From Nitrospirota bacterium (GTDB lineage: Bacteria; Nitrospirota; JACRHJ01), in contig JAJYHX010000007.1 of assembly GCA_021784575.1 (NCBI GenBank), positions 34,468 through 98,467 on the forward strand: DNA of 64,000 nucleotides, written 5' to 3'. Positions 34,743 to 43,060 of the stretch are shown here, in pieces. Under the pieces are notes generated by a model. It made no database searches. It was not told where the DNA came from and saw only the letters and a list, made by a program, of their open reading frames with translations. Both the position numbers and the translations under genes were made by a program. The first letter of the stretch is position 1; every line of letters begins with the position of its first letter.

Positions 34743-37358
34743 TTGTCGCTTGACACGCCGCTGATGCGGCAGTACATGGAAATAAAAAAAAAGCATCAGG
34801 GCGAGATACTCTTCTTCCGCATGGGCGACTTCTACGAGATGTTCGGGGAAGACGCAATCAAGGCGTCCAGGGTCCTCGAAATCGCCCTCACCACGCGCAA
34901 TAAAAATTCCGACGAGCCAGTTCCGCTCTGCGGCGTGCCCTATCATGCCGCAGACGCATACATAGCGAAGCTCATCAAGCGCGGGTTCAAGGTCGCCGTC
35001 TGCGAGCAGGTGGAGGACCCGAAAACGGCCAAGGGCATAGTCAAGCGCGAGGTCATCCGCGTAATTACGCCCGGCACGCTGCTCGAGGACAACCTCCTCA
35101 CGCCCTCCGAGAACAACTTCCTCCTATCCATTGCCCCATTTAAGAAGAAAATCGGCCTCGCGTTCATAGACATTTCCACCGGCGAGTTCTATCTCGCGGA
35201 GTTCGCGGATAGCGAGCGGGAAAAGCTGCTTGGAGAGGTTGAGCGCATAGCGCCATCCGAGATACTCCTGCCCAGTGGCGCGGCGGATAAGGAGCCGCTG
35301 TCGGAAATCCGCCAGCGGTATAAGGAGCGCATCGACCTCTCCGACGACTGGCGGTTCGACCCCGGCGACGGCGAGAGCAGGCTCCTTGAGCATTTCGGCG
35401 TCGGCTCGCTCGACGGCTTCGGAGTGGCCGGCATGAGCGCCGCGCTGGCCGCCGCATCCGCCGCGTTCTTGTTCCTTTCCGAGACGCAAGGGAAGTCGCT
35501 TAAGAACATCAGGAAGGTCCGGGCGCACAAGCCGGCGTCGTACATGATGCTCGACGAGACCGCGCTCAAGAACCTCGAAGTCATCGAGAGCCCGTCCGGC
35601 AGGGATGGCACGCTCCTTCACTGCCTGGGCAGGACTGTTACGTCGATGGGCGGCAGGCGGCTTTCCTCGTGGCTTGTCAGGCCGCTTATGGACCTGCACG
35701 CCATCGCGCTTCGGCACGAGGCCGTCGCCGAGCTTGCGGATAATTTCTCCACGCGCGACATGCTCCGGGATTCGCTCAAGGGGATTTCCGACCTTGAGCG
35801 GCTGATGGGCAGGATATGCTCCGGCGTCGCCGGGCCGCGCGACCTTGCAAGCCTCAGGAATTCGCTTGACGCCTTGCCGAAGGTGCGCGCTGCGATAGCG
35901 GAATCCGGGGCGCTCAGGCTGAGCGAATTGAAATCCGTGTTCTCCGATAACCGCGAGCTTCGCGCCCTGCTTGGCGAGGCCCTTTCCGACGAGCCGCCGC
36001 CGGCGCTCAAGGACGGCGGAGTGATAAGGGCGGGATACAACCCGGAGCTCGACGAGCTTCGGAAATATTTCTCGGACGGCAGGGGGATAATCGCGGGCAT
36101 CGAGGCCGAAGAGCGGGCCAAGACCGGCATAGACACGCTGAAGGTCCGCTACAACAAGGTCTTCGGTTATTACATAGAGATTACGCGCGCGCACATGGCC
36201 AGGGCGCCGGACTATTTCATCCGCAAGCAGACGCTGGTCAACGCGGAGAGATACATAACGCCAAAGCTTAAGGAATACGAAGAGAAAGTCCTGGGCGCTG
36301 GGGAGCGGATGCTGGAGCTTGAGGCCAGGCTCTTCGCGGAGCTTCGGGAGCAGGTCTCGCTTTACGCCGCGGCCGTCCAGGCGACGGCGGAAGTAATCGC
36401 CGAGCTCGATGTCCTGGCGTCATTTGCCGAGGCGGCCGTGTCCCGCGGGTATGTGCGTCCGGAGATGGACGGCGGAGACGCAATCGAGATACGCGAGGGG
36501 AGGCATCCTGTCGTCGAGGAGGTGGTCGGGCGCGAGAAGTTCGTGCCGAACGATTGCAGGCTCGACTCCGATACGAAGCTTGCGATAATTACCGGGCCGA
36601 ACATGGCCGGGAAGTCCACGTATATGCGCCAGGTCGCGCTGATTGTCCTTATGGCGCAGGCGGGTTCTTTCGTCCCGGCGGCGTCCGCGAGGCTTGGGAT
36701 TTCTGACAGGATATTCACACGCGTCGGTGCGGCGGACAACATCGCGCGCGGCCAGAGCACGTTCATGGTTGAGATGAACGAGACCGCGAACATCCTCAAT
36801 AACGCTACCGGGAAAAGCCTCGTCATCCTCGACGAGATTGGCCGCGGGACGTCCACGTTCGACGGCCTGTCCATAGCCTGGGCAGTGGCCGAGTTCATCC
36901 ACGAAAACATCCGCGCGAGGACGCTCTTCGCAACGCACTACCACGAGCTTACAACGCTTGCATCGACTCTCGCGCACGCGAAAAACTTCAACGTCTCCGT
37001 GAAGGAGGACAAGGACGAGATTATCTTCCTGCGCAAGATAATAGAGGGCGGCACGGACCGGAGTTACGGCATACAGGTCGCGCGCCTTGCCGGGCTTCCG
37101 GGGGAAGTAATCTCTCGCGCGAAGGAGATACTGTGCGACCTTGAGAAGAAGTCTCACGACGGCTCCGAGACCCATCCGCACAAAGGCGATGGAAAACCGG
37201 GGCAGCCGGACCTCTTCTCGCCTGTTGTAGATTATACCTTTGCGGACGAACTCTCCGTGGTGGACATACTGAATCTGACGCCGCTCCAGGCATTAAAGCA
37301 ATTGTCGGAGCTTAAAGAACAGGCGATGAAGCTTAAGGGAAAAGATAACGGCGCATGA
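34743..37358 (+). CDS. mutS: DNA mismatch repair protein MutS
   Basis: 871 residues, full length. Mismatch-binding domain I starts TPLMRQYMEIKKKHQGEILFFRMGDFYEMFGEDA with the F-x-E mismatch contact (FYEMF). Core domains carry LDETALKNLEVIES and GRTVTSMGGRRLSSWLVRPL. ATPase: Walker A TGPNMAGKSTYMRQ near residue 618, Walker B LVILDEIGRGTSTFDGLSIAWAV, then ATHYHELTTL. The C-terminal tail (LQALKQLSELKEQAMKL) is the tetramerisation helix region. TTG start with GGAGGTC 5-8 nt upstream. Groups with the glycosylase as a DNA-repair segment. Confidence 0.96.
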   Translation: MSLDTPLMRQYMEIKKKHQGEILFFRMGDFYEMFGEDAIKASRVLEIALTTRNKNSDEPVPLCGVPYHAADAYIAKLIKRGFKVAVCEQVEDPKTAKGIVKREVIRVITPGTLLEDNLLTPSENNFLLSIAPFKKKIGLAFIDISTGEFYLAEFADSEREKLLGEVERIAPSEILLPSGAADKEPLSEIRQRYKERIDLSDDWRFDPGDGESRLLEHFGVGSLDGFGVAGMSAALAAASAAFLFLSETQGKSLKNIRKVRAHKPASYMMLDETALKNLEVIESPSGRDGTLLHCLGRTVTSMGGRRLSSWLVRPLMDLHAIALRHEAVAELADNFSTRDMLRDSLKGISDLERLMGRICSGVAGPRDLASLRNSLDALPKVRAAIAESGALRLSELKSVFSDNRELRALLGEALSDEPPPALKDGGVIRAGYNPELDELRKYFSDGRGIIAGIEAEERAKTGIDTLKVRYNKVFGYYIEITRAHMARAPDYFIRKQTLVNAERYITPKLKEYEEKVLGAGERMLELEARLFAELREQVSLYAAAVQATAEVIAELDVLASFAEAAVSRGYVRPEMDGGDAIEIREGRHPVVEEVVGREKFVPNDCRLDSDTKLAIITGPNMAGKSTYMRQVALIVLMAQAGSFVPAASARLGISDRIFTRVGAADNIARGQSTFMVEMNETANILNNATGKSLVILDEIGRGTSTFDGLSIAWAVAEFIHENIRARTLFATHYHELTTLASTLAHAKNFNVSVKEDKDEIIFLRKIIEGGTDRSYGIQVARLAGLPGEVISRAKEILCDLEKKSHDGSETHPHKGDGKPGQPDLFSPVVDYTFADELSVVDILNLTPLQALKQLSELKEQAMKLKGKDNGA

Positions 37359-37387
37359 ATCTTCCTCGGCCGGTGTACAATTAATAC

Positions 37388-37687
37388 ATGGCTGCCCATT
37401 TGAAAGTCATAAGCGTCAGGATAGATGACGGTCCCGGCGATATGTTTCCTGCCGCCCGCGCCGCCGCGGTTAAAGCGGTATCGGGACATGAAGGCGGCGC
37501 GATGCTCGTTTCCTGGAAGAACAGCCTGACAGGCGAATCCTTTCCGGATGTCGGCTCTTGCAGTTGCGACATGGAAGGCTGGGAGCTGTACGCCATTTCG
37601 CGCGGCGCGACGGTGCGCGTGGAAATCAACGGCGGCAGGATTATATTCATGTTCATGCCGATAGACGAAGAAGCGCTCACGTTTTGA
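37388..37687 (+). CDS. small uncharacterised protein, possibly AF1514/DUF5619-like
   Basis: 99 residues, no signal or membrane segment. Sequence (KVISVRIDDGPGDMFPAARAAAVKAVSGHEGGAMLVSWKNSLTGESFPDVGSCSC...WELYAISRGATVRVEINGGRIIFMF) has the look of the AF1514 small-protein family found in anaerobes, which I recall only by pattern. A TACAAT hexamer 10 bp upstream of ATG 37388 may be a -10 box giving a very short leader. No Shine-Dalgarno is evident. Confidence 0.7.
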   Translation: MAAHLKVISVRIDDGPGDMFPAARAAAVKAVSGHEGGAMLVSWKNSLTGESFPDVGSCSCDMEGWELYAISRGATVRVEINGGRIIFMFMPIDEEALTF

Positions 37688-37712
37688 AGCCGTTTTAAAA
37701 AAGGAGGCGTTC

Positions 37713-38096
37713 ATGCTGAAGAAAGCGCTGGTACTGGTTGCCCTGGTTTTTCTTGTTTCATGTCCGGCTTTCGCGTCCGCAACCAAAACAAAGCATGTCG
37801 GGAACAACAATACCGAATTTCAACGGAAGTCCAAGGCGCGGTTTAACGAATACGACCGGAAATTCAGGGAGTGGAACGGGAAGGCGAAGAGACAGGGCGA
37901 GAAAATTTACCGTGAACAGAAAATAGAGATTGAAAAGAGCAGGGCCAAGGCCGCAAGCGATATTAAACGCCTGAATGCAAAGGGCGAAAAATTCGGCAGG
38001 GAGTCCTGGATAAAGATCAGGAAAGAGACGAGCAAGGCCCTCGACAATTTCGGCAAGGCCCTCGAACGCGCCGGGTCGAAACTCAAAAGGAATTAG
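37713..38096 (+). CDS. small exported coiled-coil protein of unknown function
   Basis: 127 residues. Signal peptide MLKKALVLVALVFLVSCPAFASA, then an almost entirely helical, lysine-rich amphipathic chain (RFNEYDRKFREWNGKAKRQGEKIYREQKIEIEKSRAKAASDIKRL...). Cys in VSCPAF does not form a good lipobox. It resembles small periplasmic helical proteins but I recognise no family. AAAGGAGG lies 7 nt upstream of ATG 37713. Confidence 0.75.
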   Translation: MLKKALVLVALVFLVSCPAFASATKTKHVGNNNTEFQRKSKARFNEYDRKFREWNGKAKRQGEKIYREQKIEIEKSRAKAASDIKRLNAKGEKFGRESWIKIRKETSKALDNFGKALERAGSKLKRN

Positions 38097-38116
38097 GCAA
38101 AGTTAAATTAATCCGC

Positions 38117-38512
38117 GGGGGCGCGAGTTCATTGCGCCCGGCCTTCAGCCCTCTCCCACCGTCAGGAGCCGGTTCCCCCTCCCCCGGTGGCTGGGGAGGG
38201 TAAGAGCTTTTCACCCCTCTCCCTTTAATGGGAGAGGGTGGCCACAGGCCGGGAGAGGGTTCGCCGTCGACCTGCTCATCGTAGGGGCGCAACTTGTTGC
38301 GCCCGGCATTGGCCCGTCATTCCCGTCCCTGCGCCTGTCATTCTGAGCAACGCGAAGAAGCTACAGTTGTCATAACGCCCCCTCGTTCCCCATCTTATCT
38401 TAAGAGGGGGATGAAGGCAAGCTGTCATTCTAAGCACCGCGAATAATCCACCTTTCGTATGACATCCCAGCGCCCCCTGCTCATGGTAGGGGCGCAATTC
38501 ATTGCGCCCGGC
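38117..38512. repeat. array of dispersed repeats from four families
   Basis: In order: a GCGCGAGTTCATTGCGCCCGG relic (about 38117-38142), GAGAGGG-type (38146-38260), GTAGGGGCGCAACTTGTTGC type (38281-38307), GTCATTCTGAGC type (38337-38363), TCATAACGCCCCC type (38368-38420), GTCATTCTAAGC type (38424-38450) and a second GTAGGGGCGCAATTCATTGC type (38486-38512). No gene is visible in 38097-38734. The remainder (38513-38734) is partly AT-rich, with an imperfect inverted repeat GGCCGTTTTCGGGCAATTTC followed by GGGCC near 38681, function unknown. Confidence 0.75.
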
Positions 38513-38734
38513 TTTACTCATAAAACAACCCAAACGCCTGTGAGCAATCCTCATCAGTCGGCGAAGTTCGTTGTCAGCGGCTATTCCGGATTAGCGATAC
38601 AACATGTTGATTATTAAAGTAAAAAAGACTAAAAATCACATTTTTCCGCCGGTATCGAAAGCGGCTCGAAAACAGGCCGTTTTCGGGCAATTTCGGGCCA
38701 AAAAGGGGGCGCGGGGAAGGGGGCGTTTTCAGGA

Positions 38735-40156
38735 TTATTTATTCGGAGCGATTTTATGGTCTTTCAGTGGCGGCAGGTTAACAAGCTCCTTCATATCCCT
38801 AAGATATTGCTCGCTTTTTACGCGCGCCTTCTTTACGGATTGTTTGCCGTAGAGGCCGAGCATGCCGCAGTAGAAGTTAAACCTTGATATGTGCCGGAAA
38901 ATCTTGCTCCACGAGTAAAATTTCGCCATAGCCTTAAAGGTCTCGCGCTGAAGCTCGGAGGGAGACATCAGCAGGGGCCGGAAGACGGCGTAATGCGCGT
39001 CGTATTTGCTCCAGTCCTTATGCAAGAGCCTTCCCTGGGCCTCAAATTCCTTGTAAACCGGCGTGCCGGGAAGCGGCGTGAGGACAAGGAACTGCACGGA
39101 CTCAATGTCCATCTTCCTGGCGAAAAGCTGTGTGTTTCTGATGGTTTCGGCATCATCCGTATCCGAGCCGAGGACGAACATTCCGTGTATGCGGATGCCC
39201 CTGGCATGGAACGCCCTAACCGCACCGACGATGTCTTCAACCCCTTGTTTTTTATTGAAAAGACGAAGCGTTTTCTCGTTTACGGACTCAAATCCTATGA
39301 ACACGTTTTCGCACCCGGAGCGTTTCATGAGGTCTATAAGCTCCGGGTCGCTCGCGGCGTCGCTCCTGACTTGAGCGCTCCAGTTAAATTTCATGCCGGT
39401 CGTCCGGCCCTCGTCTATAATCCTTCGCAGGAGCTCCTTTGTCCTGTTCCTGTTTGCCGTGAAGTTGTCGTCTATGAAAAAGACGAAAGAACCTCCCGGC
39501 GCCCCGGCCCTTATCTCCCCGATGACCTTGTCTATGCTTTTGAACCTGTATTTCCTGCCGAACATGTGGATTACGGAGCAGAAGCTGCAATCGAACGGAC
39601 AGCCGCGCGAGGTGGCGACCGGAAGGATCGACTTCGGGCTCCAGCCCCGGACGAGCGAGAAATCCGGCGCGGGGTACGGGTCGAGATCGGAGATGAGTTC
39701 ACGCGGCTCGTTGTGCGCCGGGCCTTGCGGGGAATGCCACGAGAGGCCCTTTATGCGCCCGAAGGACGACCCGTCTTCGATGGCCTTTAGAAGCTCGACC
39801 ATCGTTTCCTCGCCCTCGCCGCGAACGACGAAATCGGCGTGCCTGAGCGCCTCGTCCGGCAGGAATGTGACATGGGGGCCGCCGATTATTACCGTCTTGC
39901 CTTTGGCCCTCAGCCTGTCGGCGATTTTATAGGCGCGCGGCGCGGTGGAGGTGATGGTCGAGATGCCGATTAACCGGCAGGAGTCCACCTCCTTCCAGTC
40001 TATCGCTTCGACGTCCTCTATGAACACGCGGGTCTCATATCCAAGACCCTTGAGGATTGTTGCGAGCAACACCGTGCCGAGACGCGGTATGGGAAACGCC
40101 GAGAAGACGTGCGCGCCCGGCGATTTCGCCTCGATGAAACAGATTTTTGCGTGCAT
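38735..40156 (-). CDS. B12-binding radical SAM protein
   Basis: 473 residues from ATG 40156. N-terminal cobalamin-binding-like Rossmann domain (about 1-140: FPIPRLGTVLLATILKGLGYETRVF, GISTITSTAPRAYKIADRLRAKGKTVIIGGPHVTFLPDEAL, FVVRGEGEETMVELLKAI). Radical SAM domain with the [4Fe-4S] motif ATSRGCPFDCSFCSV, then FFIDDNFTANRNRTKELL and NVFIGFESVNEKTLRLFNKKQ. The C-terminal part is the long, variable region of this class. Substrate unknown; relatives modify lipids, hopanoids or peptides. An in-frame TTG 36 bp upstream exists but coincides with a TTGACA element, so ATG is preferred. Same strand as, and 76 bp after, the kinase gene. Confidence 0.87.
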   Translation of the reverse strand: MHAKICFIEAKSPGAHVFSAFPIPRLGTVLLATILKGLGYETRVFIEDVEAIDWKEVDSCRLIGISTITSTAPRAYKIADRLRAKGKTVIIGGPHVTFLPDEALRHADFVVRGEGEETMVELLKAIEDGSSFGRIKGLSWHSPQGPAHNEPRELISDLDPYPAPDFSLVRGWSPKSILPVATSRGCPFDCSFCSVIHMFGRKYRFKSIDKVIGEIRAGAPGGSFVFFIDDNFTANRNRTKELLRRIIDEGRTTGMKFNWSAQVRSDAASDPELIDLMKRSGCENVFIGFESVNEKTLRLFNKKQGVEDIVGAVRAFHARGIRIHGMFVLGSDTDDAETIRNTQLFARKMDIESVQFLVLTPLPGTPVYKEFEAQGRLLHKDWSKYDAHYAVFRPLLMSPSELQRETFKAMAKFYSWSKIFRHISRFNFYCGMLGLYGKQSVKKARVKSEQYLRDMKELVNLPPLKDHKIAPNK

Positions 40157-40232
40157 GTATTTAAGGTTAAACTCATGCCGGGTTATTGTCAACCCTGGGA
40201 TGGCAGGCGAGGCGGGAATGACGCGGGTTCCA

Positions 40233-41378
40233 TTATGATGCGGCGGGCAGGTTCAGGATAAACGTAGCGCCTTTTCCTGCCGTGCTCTCGGCGGAGATTG
40301 TGCCTCCGTGAGCGGTCACAATGGCCTTGGATATATAGAGGCCGAGTCCGCTTCCCTGGGACGCGGAGCCGGCGCCCTTGTAGTATTTGTCGAAGAGCAT
40401 GGGTATCTCGTCCTGGACGATGCCCACGCCGGAATCCGTCAGGCGCACCTCTACGAAATCCCCGGCCCTCTTTGCGGAGAAGGATATCCTGCCGCCTTGC
40501 GGGGTAAACTTGACGGCGTTGGCTATGAGGTTGCACATGACACGTTCCAGGTGTTCCCTGTCCGCAAGCACCGGCGGGAGGTTCGGCTCGAACTCCATGC
40601 TCGCGGTATGGTTTTTGTCGTTTATCTGGGGCGCCATGCTCCTTACGGCCTCTGTTATCAGGGACTGTATCTTCACGGGCCTTCTGTCGAGTTCGAGCGC
40701 CTTATCCTTTATCCTGCCCGCGGAGAGCAGGTTCCTCACAAGCCCCAGTATCCTCTGCGCGTTCATCAGTATGCCTTCCAGGGGCTGTAATTGTTTTTCC
40801 GGCACGGGGCCAAGCTCGCCGGAGAGGATAATTGAACCGTAGCCGAGGATTGAGGTGAGGGGGGTTTTGAGGTCGTGTGTGAGCATCGCCGTGAACTCGT
40901 CCTGTTCCTTCATTTTTTCCCCGACGGCCTTTTCGAGGTTTGCCGCCTGCTCCTGGAGTTGTTCTTTTAGGCGGACGCGCTCGGTAACGTCCACGACAAT
41001 CTCCACGGCGCCGATTATCCTGCCGTCTTTGCCTTTGAGCGGGACGCCGATATTCTCGACGATAAAGTCATCCCGCACGTGTCTTACGAACTTGAATGGC
41101 TTGCCCGTGCCGATGGCGTTCTTAACGCCGCAGAAATCGCATATCCTCTCTCTGCCATTGCGGTTTTGGTCGTTCTTGTATATGCCGTTTACGTCGTAGC
41201 AGTATCGCCCCTTGACGTCTTCGGATTTTACGCCAAGCCTTTCTTCGAGGAACGGGTTGATCCTGATAAAGCGCATATCCGGGGTGAGATAGGATATGCC
41301 TATCGGGAGGTTTGAGAAGAGGGTCTCGAGATGTTCCCGCCAGTTTTCCAGTGCTTCCCCGGTTTCACGTTCAGGCAT
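40233..41378 (-). CDS. PAS-domain sensor histidine kinase (soluble)
   Basis: 381 residues, no membrane segment. PAS domain (about 15-130) with LFSNLPIGISYLTPDMRFIRINPFLEERLG and a cysteine cluster (RYCYDVNG...ERICDFCGVKNAI), ending in the PAC stretch GRIIGAVEIVVDVTERVRL. Short coiled coil, then HisKA DEFTAMLTHDLKTPLTSILGYGSIILSGE and HATPase motifs (MCNLIANAVKFTPQGG, LTDSGVGI, LFDKYYKGAGSASQGSGLGLYISKAI). Autophosphorylating kinase, probably sensing redox or a small ligand through the cysteine-rich PAS. No cognate regulator is adjacent. AGGA is 8 nt before ATG 41378. Confidence 0.9.
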   Translation of the reverse strand: MPERETGEALENWREHLETLFSNLPIGISYLTPDMRFIRINPFLEERLGVKSEDVKGRYCYDVNGIYKNDQNRNGRERICDFCGVKNAIGTGKPFKFVRHVRDDFIVENIGVPLKGKDGRIIGAVEIVVDVTERVRLKEQLQEQAANLEKAVGEKMKEQDEFTAMLTHDLKTPLTSILGYGSIILSGELGPVPEKQLQPLEGILMNAQRILGLVRNLLSAGRIKDKALELDRRPVKIQSLITEAVRSMAPQINDKNHTASMEFEPNLPPVLADREHLERVMCNLIANAVKFTPQGGRISFSAKRAGDFVEVRLTDSGVGIVQDEIPMLFDKYYKGAGSASQGSGLGLYISKAIVTAHGGTISAESTAGKGATFILNLPAAS

Positions 41379-41621
41379 TTTAACGATCCTGCTTTAGGGA
41401 ATAATCCTTATATGTATTTAGGTTATAAGCAAAAATCGGGCCACGCAATGTAAAGATAGGTTTTTCCATAAAAACTTCTGTATTTACAGTGAGTTATATT
41501 TTGAAAATCCATTTTCAAAATTTTGGGCTATAGTAAAGCGCGAAAGCACTCAATTTTGGTGAGCGGTTACGCTTGAAACCTTCGCCTTTGCAGACGCTTT
41601 CTTGACGCCTTTTCAATAGAG

Positions 41622-41650
41622 TTGACTTTTTGCCCGGATGAATATAGACT
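41622..41650 (+). promoter_or_regulatory. sigma-70-type promoter of ispE
   Basis: TTGACT (41622-41627), 17-bp spacer, TAGACT (41645-41650); a TATAGA overlapping it gives 15 bp. The predicted start (about 41657) falls almost on ATG 41660. The rest of the 41379-41659 gap is AT-rich, with no further gene or recognised RNA. Confidence 0.5.
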
Positions 41651-41659
41651 CCACGGGCC

Positions 41660-42622
41660 ATGAAAAGGGATATGCAGGTCATAATGAAGGCGCCGGCCAA
41701 GGTAAACTTCACGCTTGAGGTATTGGGCAGGAGGCCGGACGGCTACCACGACATAATAAGCGTCATGCAGGCGCTGGAACTCGCCGACGACGTAAAAATT
41801 ACCCTGACGGGAGAGGGTGAAAATTCCATAGAGGTTTTCTGCGACTCTCCCGACGTGCCGGACGGGCCGGGAAACGTCGCCTACCGGGCGGCCAGGGCGC
41901 TTCTCGAAGAGGCCGGCGGTTCAAGCCGAGTCAGCCCGGCCCCTACGCGCGGTATAACTATTGAGATAACCAAGAGAATACCTGTCGCCGCCGGCCTGGG
42001 CGGCGGTTCGAGCGATGCGGCGGCGGTCCTGAAGGGGTTGAATATTCTCCTGGGAGGAGCCGTCCCGGAGGAGCGCCTGCGGGAAACAGGGGCGAAAATC
42101 GGCGCGGACGTGCCATTCTTCCTCTCCTGGCCTCTGGCGCTCGCCGAGGGCATAGGCGAGAGGCTTAAGCCTCTTGAACCCTTGGGCGAGATGTGGCTTG
42201 TTCTCATAAAACCCGCCTTCGGCGTCTCGACGGCATGGGTTTATTCGCAGTTAACTTTAGGGTTGACAAACAAATCCGGTGATATTAAACTTTCCGAGCT
42301 TGGTATATTCGCCTGCGGGCGGGCAAAATCCGCAGATGCCGGTCAACCGGCTCGACCGGCGGACGCTTCTGCTGTTGCCTCCCGTTTGAAAAACGATCTT
42401 GAGCGCGTTACGGTTTTAAGGTATTCGGAGATAGACGTCCTGAAAAGAAGACTGACCGAAGCGGGGGCGCTGGGCGCTTTGATGTCCGGGAGCGGCCCGA
42501 CGGTCTTTGGCGTTTTCAGGACGGAGGCGGAGGCAAAAAGAGCCGCCGAAGGCCTTAAGGACACCGGCTGCAGATTGATTGTCACGAGGACCATCCCCAG
42601 TTGGCCGGCGCCTGTTCTCTAA
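41660..42622 (+). CDS. ispE: 4-diphosphocytidyl-2-C-methyl-D-erythritol kinase
   Basis: 320 residues. GHMP kinase of the MEP isoprenoid pathway. Motifs: MKAPAKVNFTLEVLGRRPDGYHDI, the ATP loop PVAAGLGGGSSDAAAVLKGLN, and ALMSGSGPTVFGVF. Three in-frame ATGs (41660, 41672, 41684) are possible; 41684, with AGG upstream and the family's usual MKAPAK start, is the most likely translation start if the transcript begins near 41657. A non-conserved insert (KSADAGQPARPADASAV, about residues 226-242) contains two overlapping CCGG palindrome copies. First gene of ispE-spoVG-tRNA-prs-rplY-pth. Confidence 0.94.
   Translation: MKRDMQVIMKAPAKVNFTLEVLGRRPDGYHDIISVMQALELADDVKITLTGEGENSIEVFCDSPDVPDGPGNVAYRAARALLEEAGGSSRVSPAPTRGITIEITKRIPVAAGLGGGSSDAAAVLKGLNILLGGAVPEERLRETGAKIGADVPFFLSWPLALAEGIGERLKPLEPLGEMWLVLIKPAFGVSTAWVYSQLTLGLTNKSGDIKLSELGIFACGRAKSADAGQPARPADASAVASRLKNDLERVTVLRYSEIDVLKRRLTEAGALGALMSGSGPTVFGVFRTEAEAKRAAEGLKDTGCRLIVTRTIPSWPAPVL
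42339..42359. repeat. double CCGG palindrome copy in ispE
   Basis: Two overlapping core-like units: CCGGTCAACCGG (42339-42350) and CCGGCTCGACCGG (42347-42359). They encode DAGQPARPAD, an insert in a poorly conserved surface region. Confidence 0.55.
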
Positions 42623-42677
42623 GAGCCCCGTTTTTTTATTAGCAGGGGACATGTGAGGGTAGACGAGAGGGGGGGGT

Positions 42678-42950
42678 ATGGAGGTAACCGAGGTCAAGGT
42701 ATTTCCCGTTTCCGAAGACAAGCTTAAGGCATACGTAACGATAACGCTTGATAATTCCTTCGTGGTGCGGGACTTGAAGATCATCCAGGGGAAATCCGGG
42801 ATGTTCGTGGCAATGCCGAGCAAGAAGAGAAAGGACGGCACCTACCGGGATATGGCGCACCCGCTCAATACCGAGACGCGCGAGATGATCGAGAAGAAAA
42901 TCATGGCGGAATACGACAGGGAGATGGCCGCTCTTCAGGGAAAAGTATGA
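42678..42950 (+). CDS. spoVG: SpoVG-family RNA/DNA-binding regulator
   Basis: 90 residues, typical length. MEVTEVKVFPVSEDKLKAYVTITLDNSFVVRDLKIIQGKSGMFVAMPSKKRKDGTYRDMAHPLN is the whole SpoVG signature. SpoVG acts as a global post-transcriptional and transcriptional regulator in Firmicutes and spirochaetes; in Gram-negatives it commonly sits between ispE and prs, as here. A run of GGGGGGG precedes ATG 42678. Confidence 0.95.
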   Translation: MEVTEVKVFPVSEDKLKAYVTITLDNSFVVRDLKIIQGKSGMFVAMPSKKRKDGTYRDMAHPLNTETREMIEKKIMAEYDREMAALQGKV

Positions 42951-42957
42951 CATGATT

Positions 42958-43031
42958 TGGGGCGTCGACAAGCGGTAAGTCAGGAGACTTTGGATCTCCC
43001 ATCCCAGGTTCGAATCCTGGCGCCCCAGCCA
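42958..43031 (+). tRNA. tRNA-Gln (UUG)
   Basis: Acceptor arm TGGGGCG (42958-42964) pairs with CGCCCCA (43021-43027). Anticodon stem GGAGA/TCTCC encloses loop CTTTGGA with anticodon TTG. T-arm CCAGG-TTCGAAT-CCTGG. Discriminator G and an encoded CCA at 43029-43031. It lies 7 bp after spoVG and 29 bp before prs, probably cut from the operon transcript. Confidence 0.95.
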
Positions 43032-43060
43032 GGATTCTTTTTTTATGGAATTATAAGGCA

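Noticed and set aside
38117..38512. CRISPR-like array
   Set aside because: Units belong to different families, differ in length and have no regular spacers or cas genes nearby.
38604..38852. 82-codon + strand frame before the radical SAM 3' end
   Set aside because: Second half is antisense to the radical SAM gene; first half is low-complexity AT-rich sequence without a Shine-Dalgarno.
41500..41620. Riboswitch upstream of ispE
   Set aside because: Several short complementary segments, but no match by eye to GEMM, ZTP or other known classes, and the likely promoter lies downstream of it.
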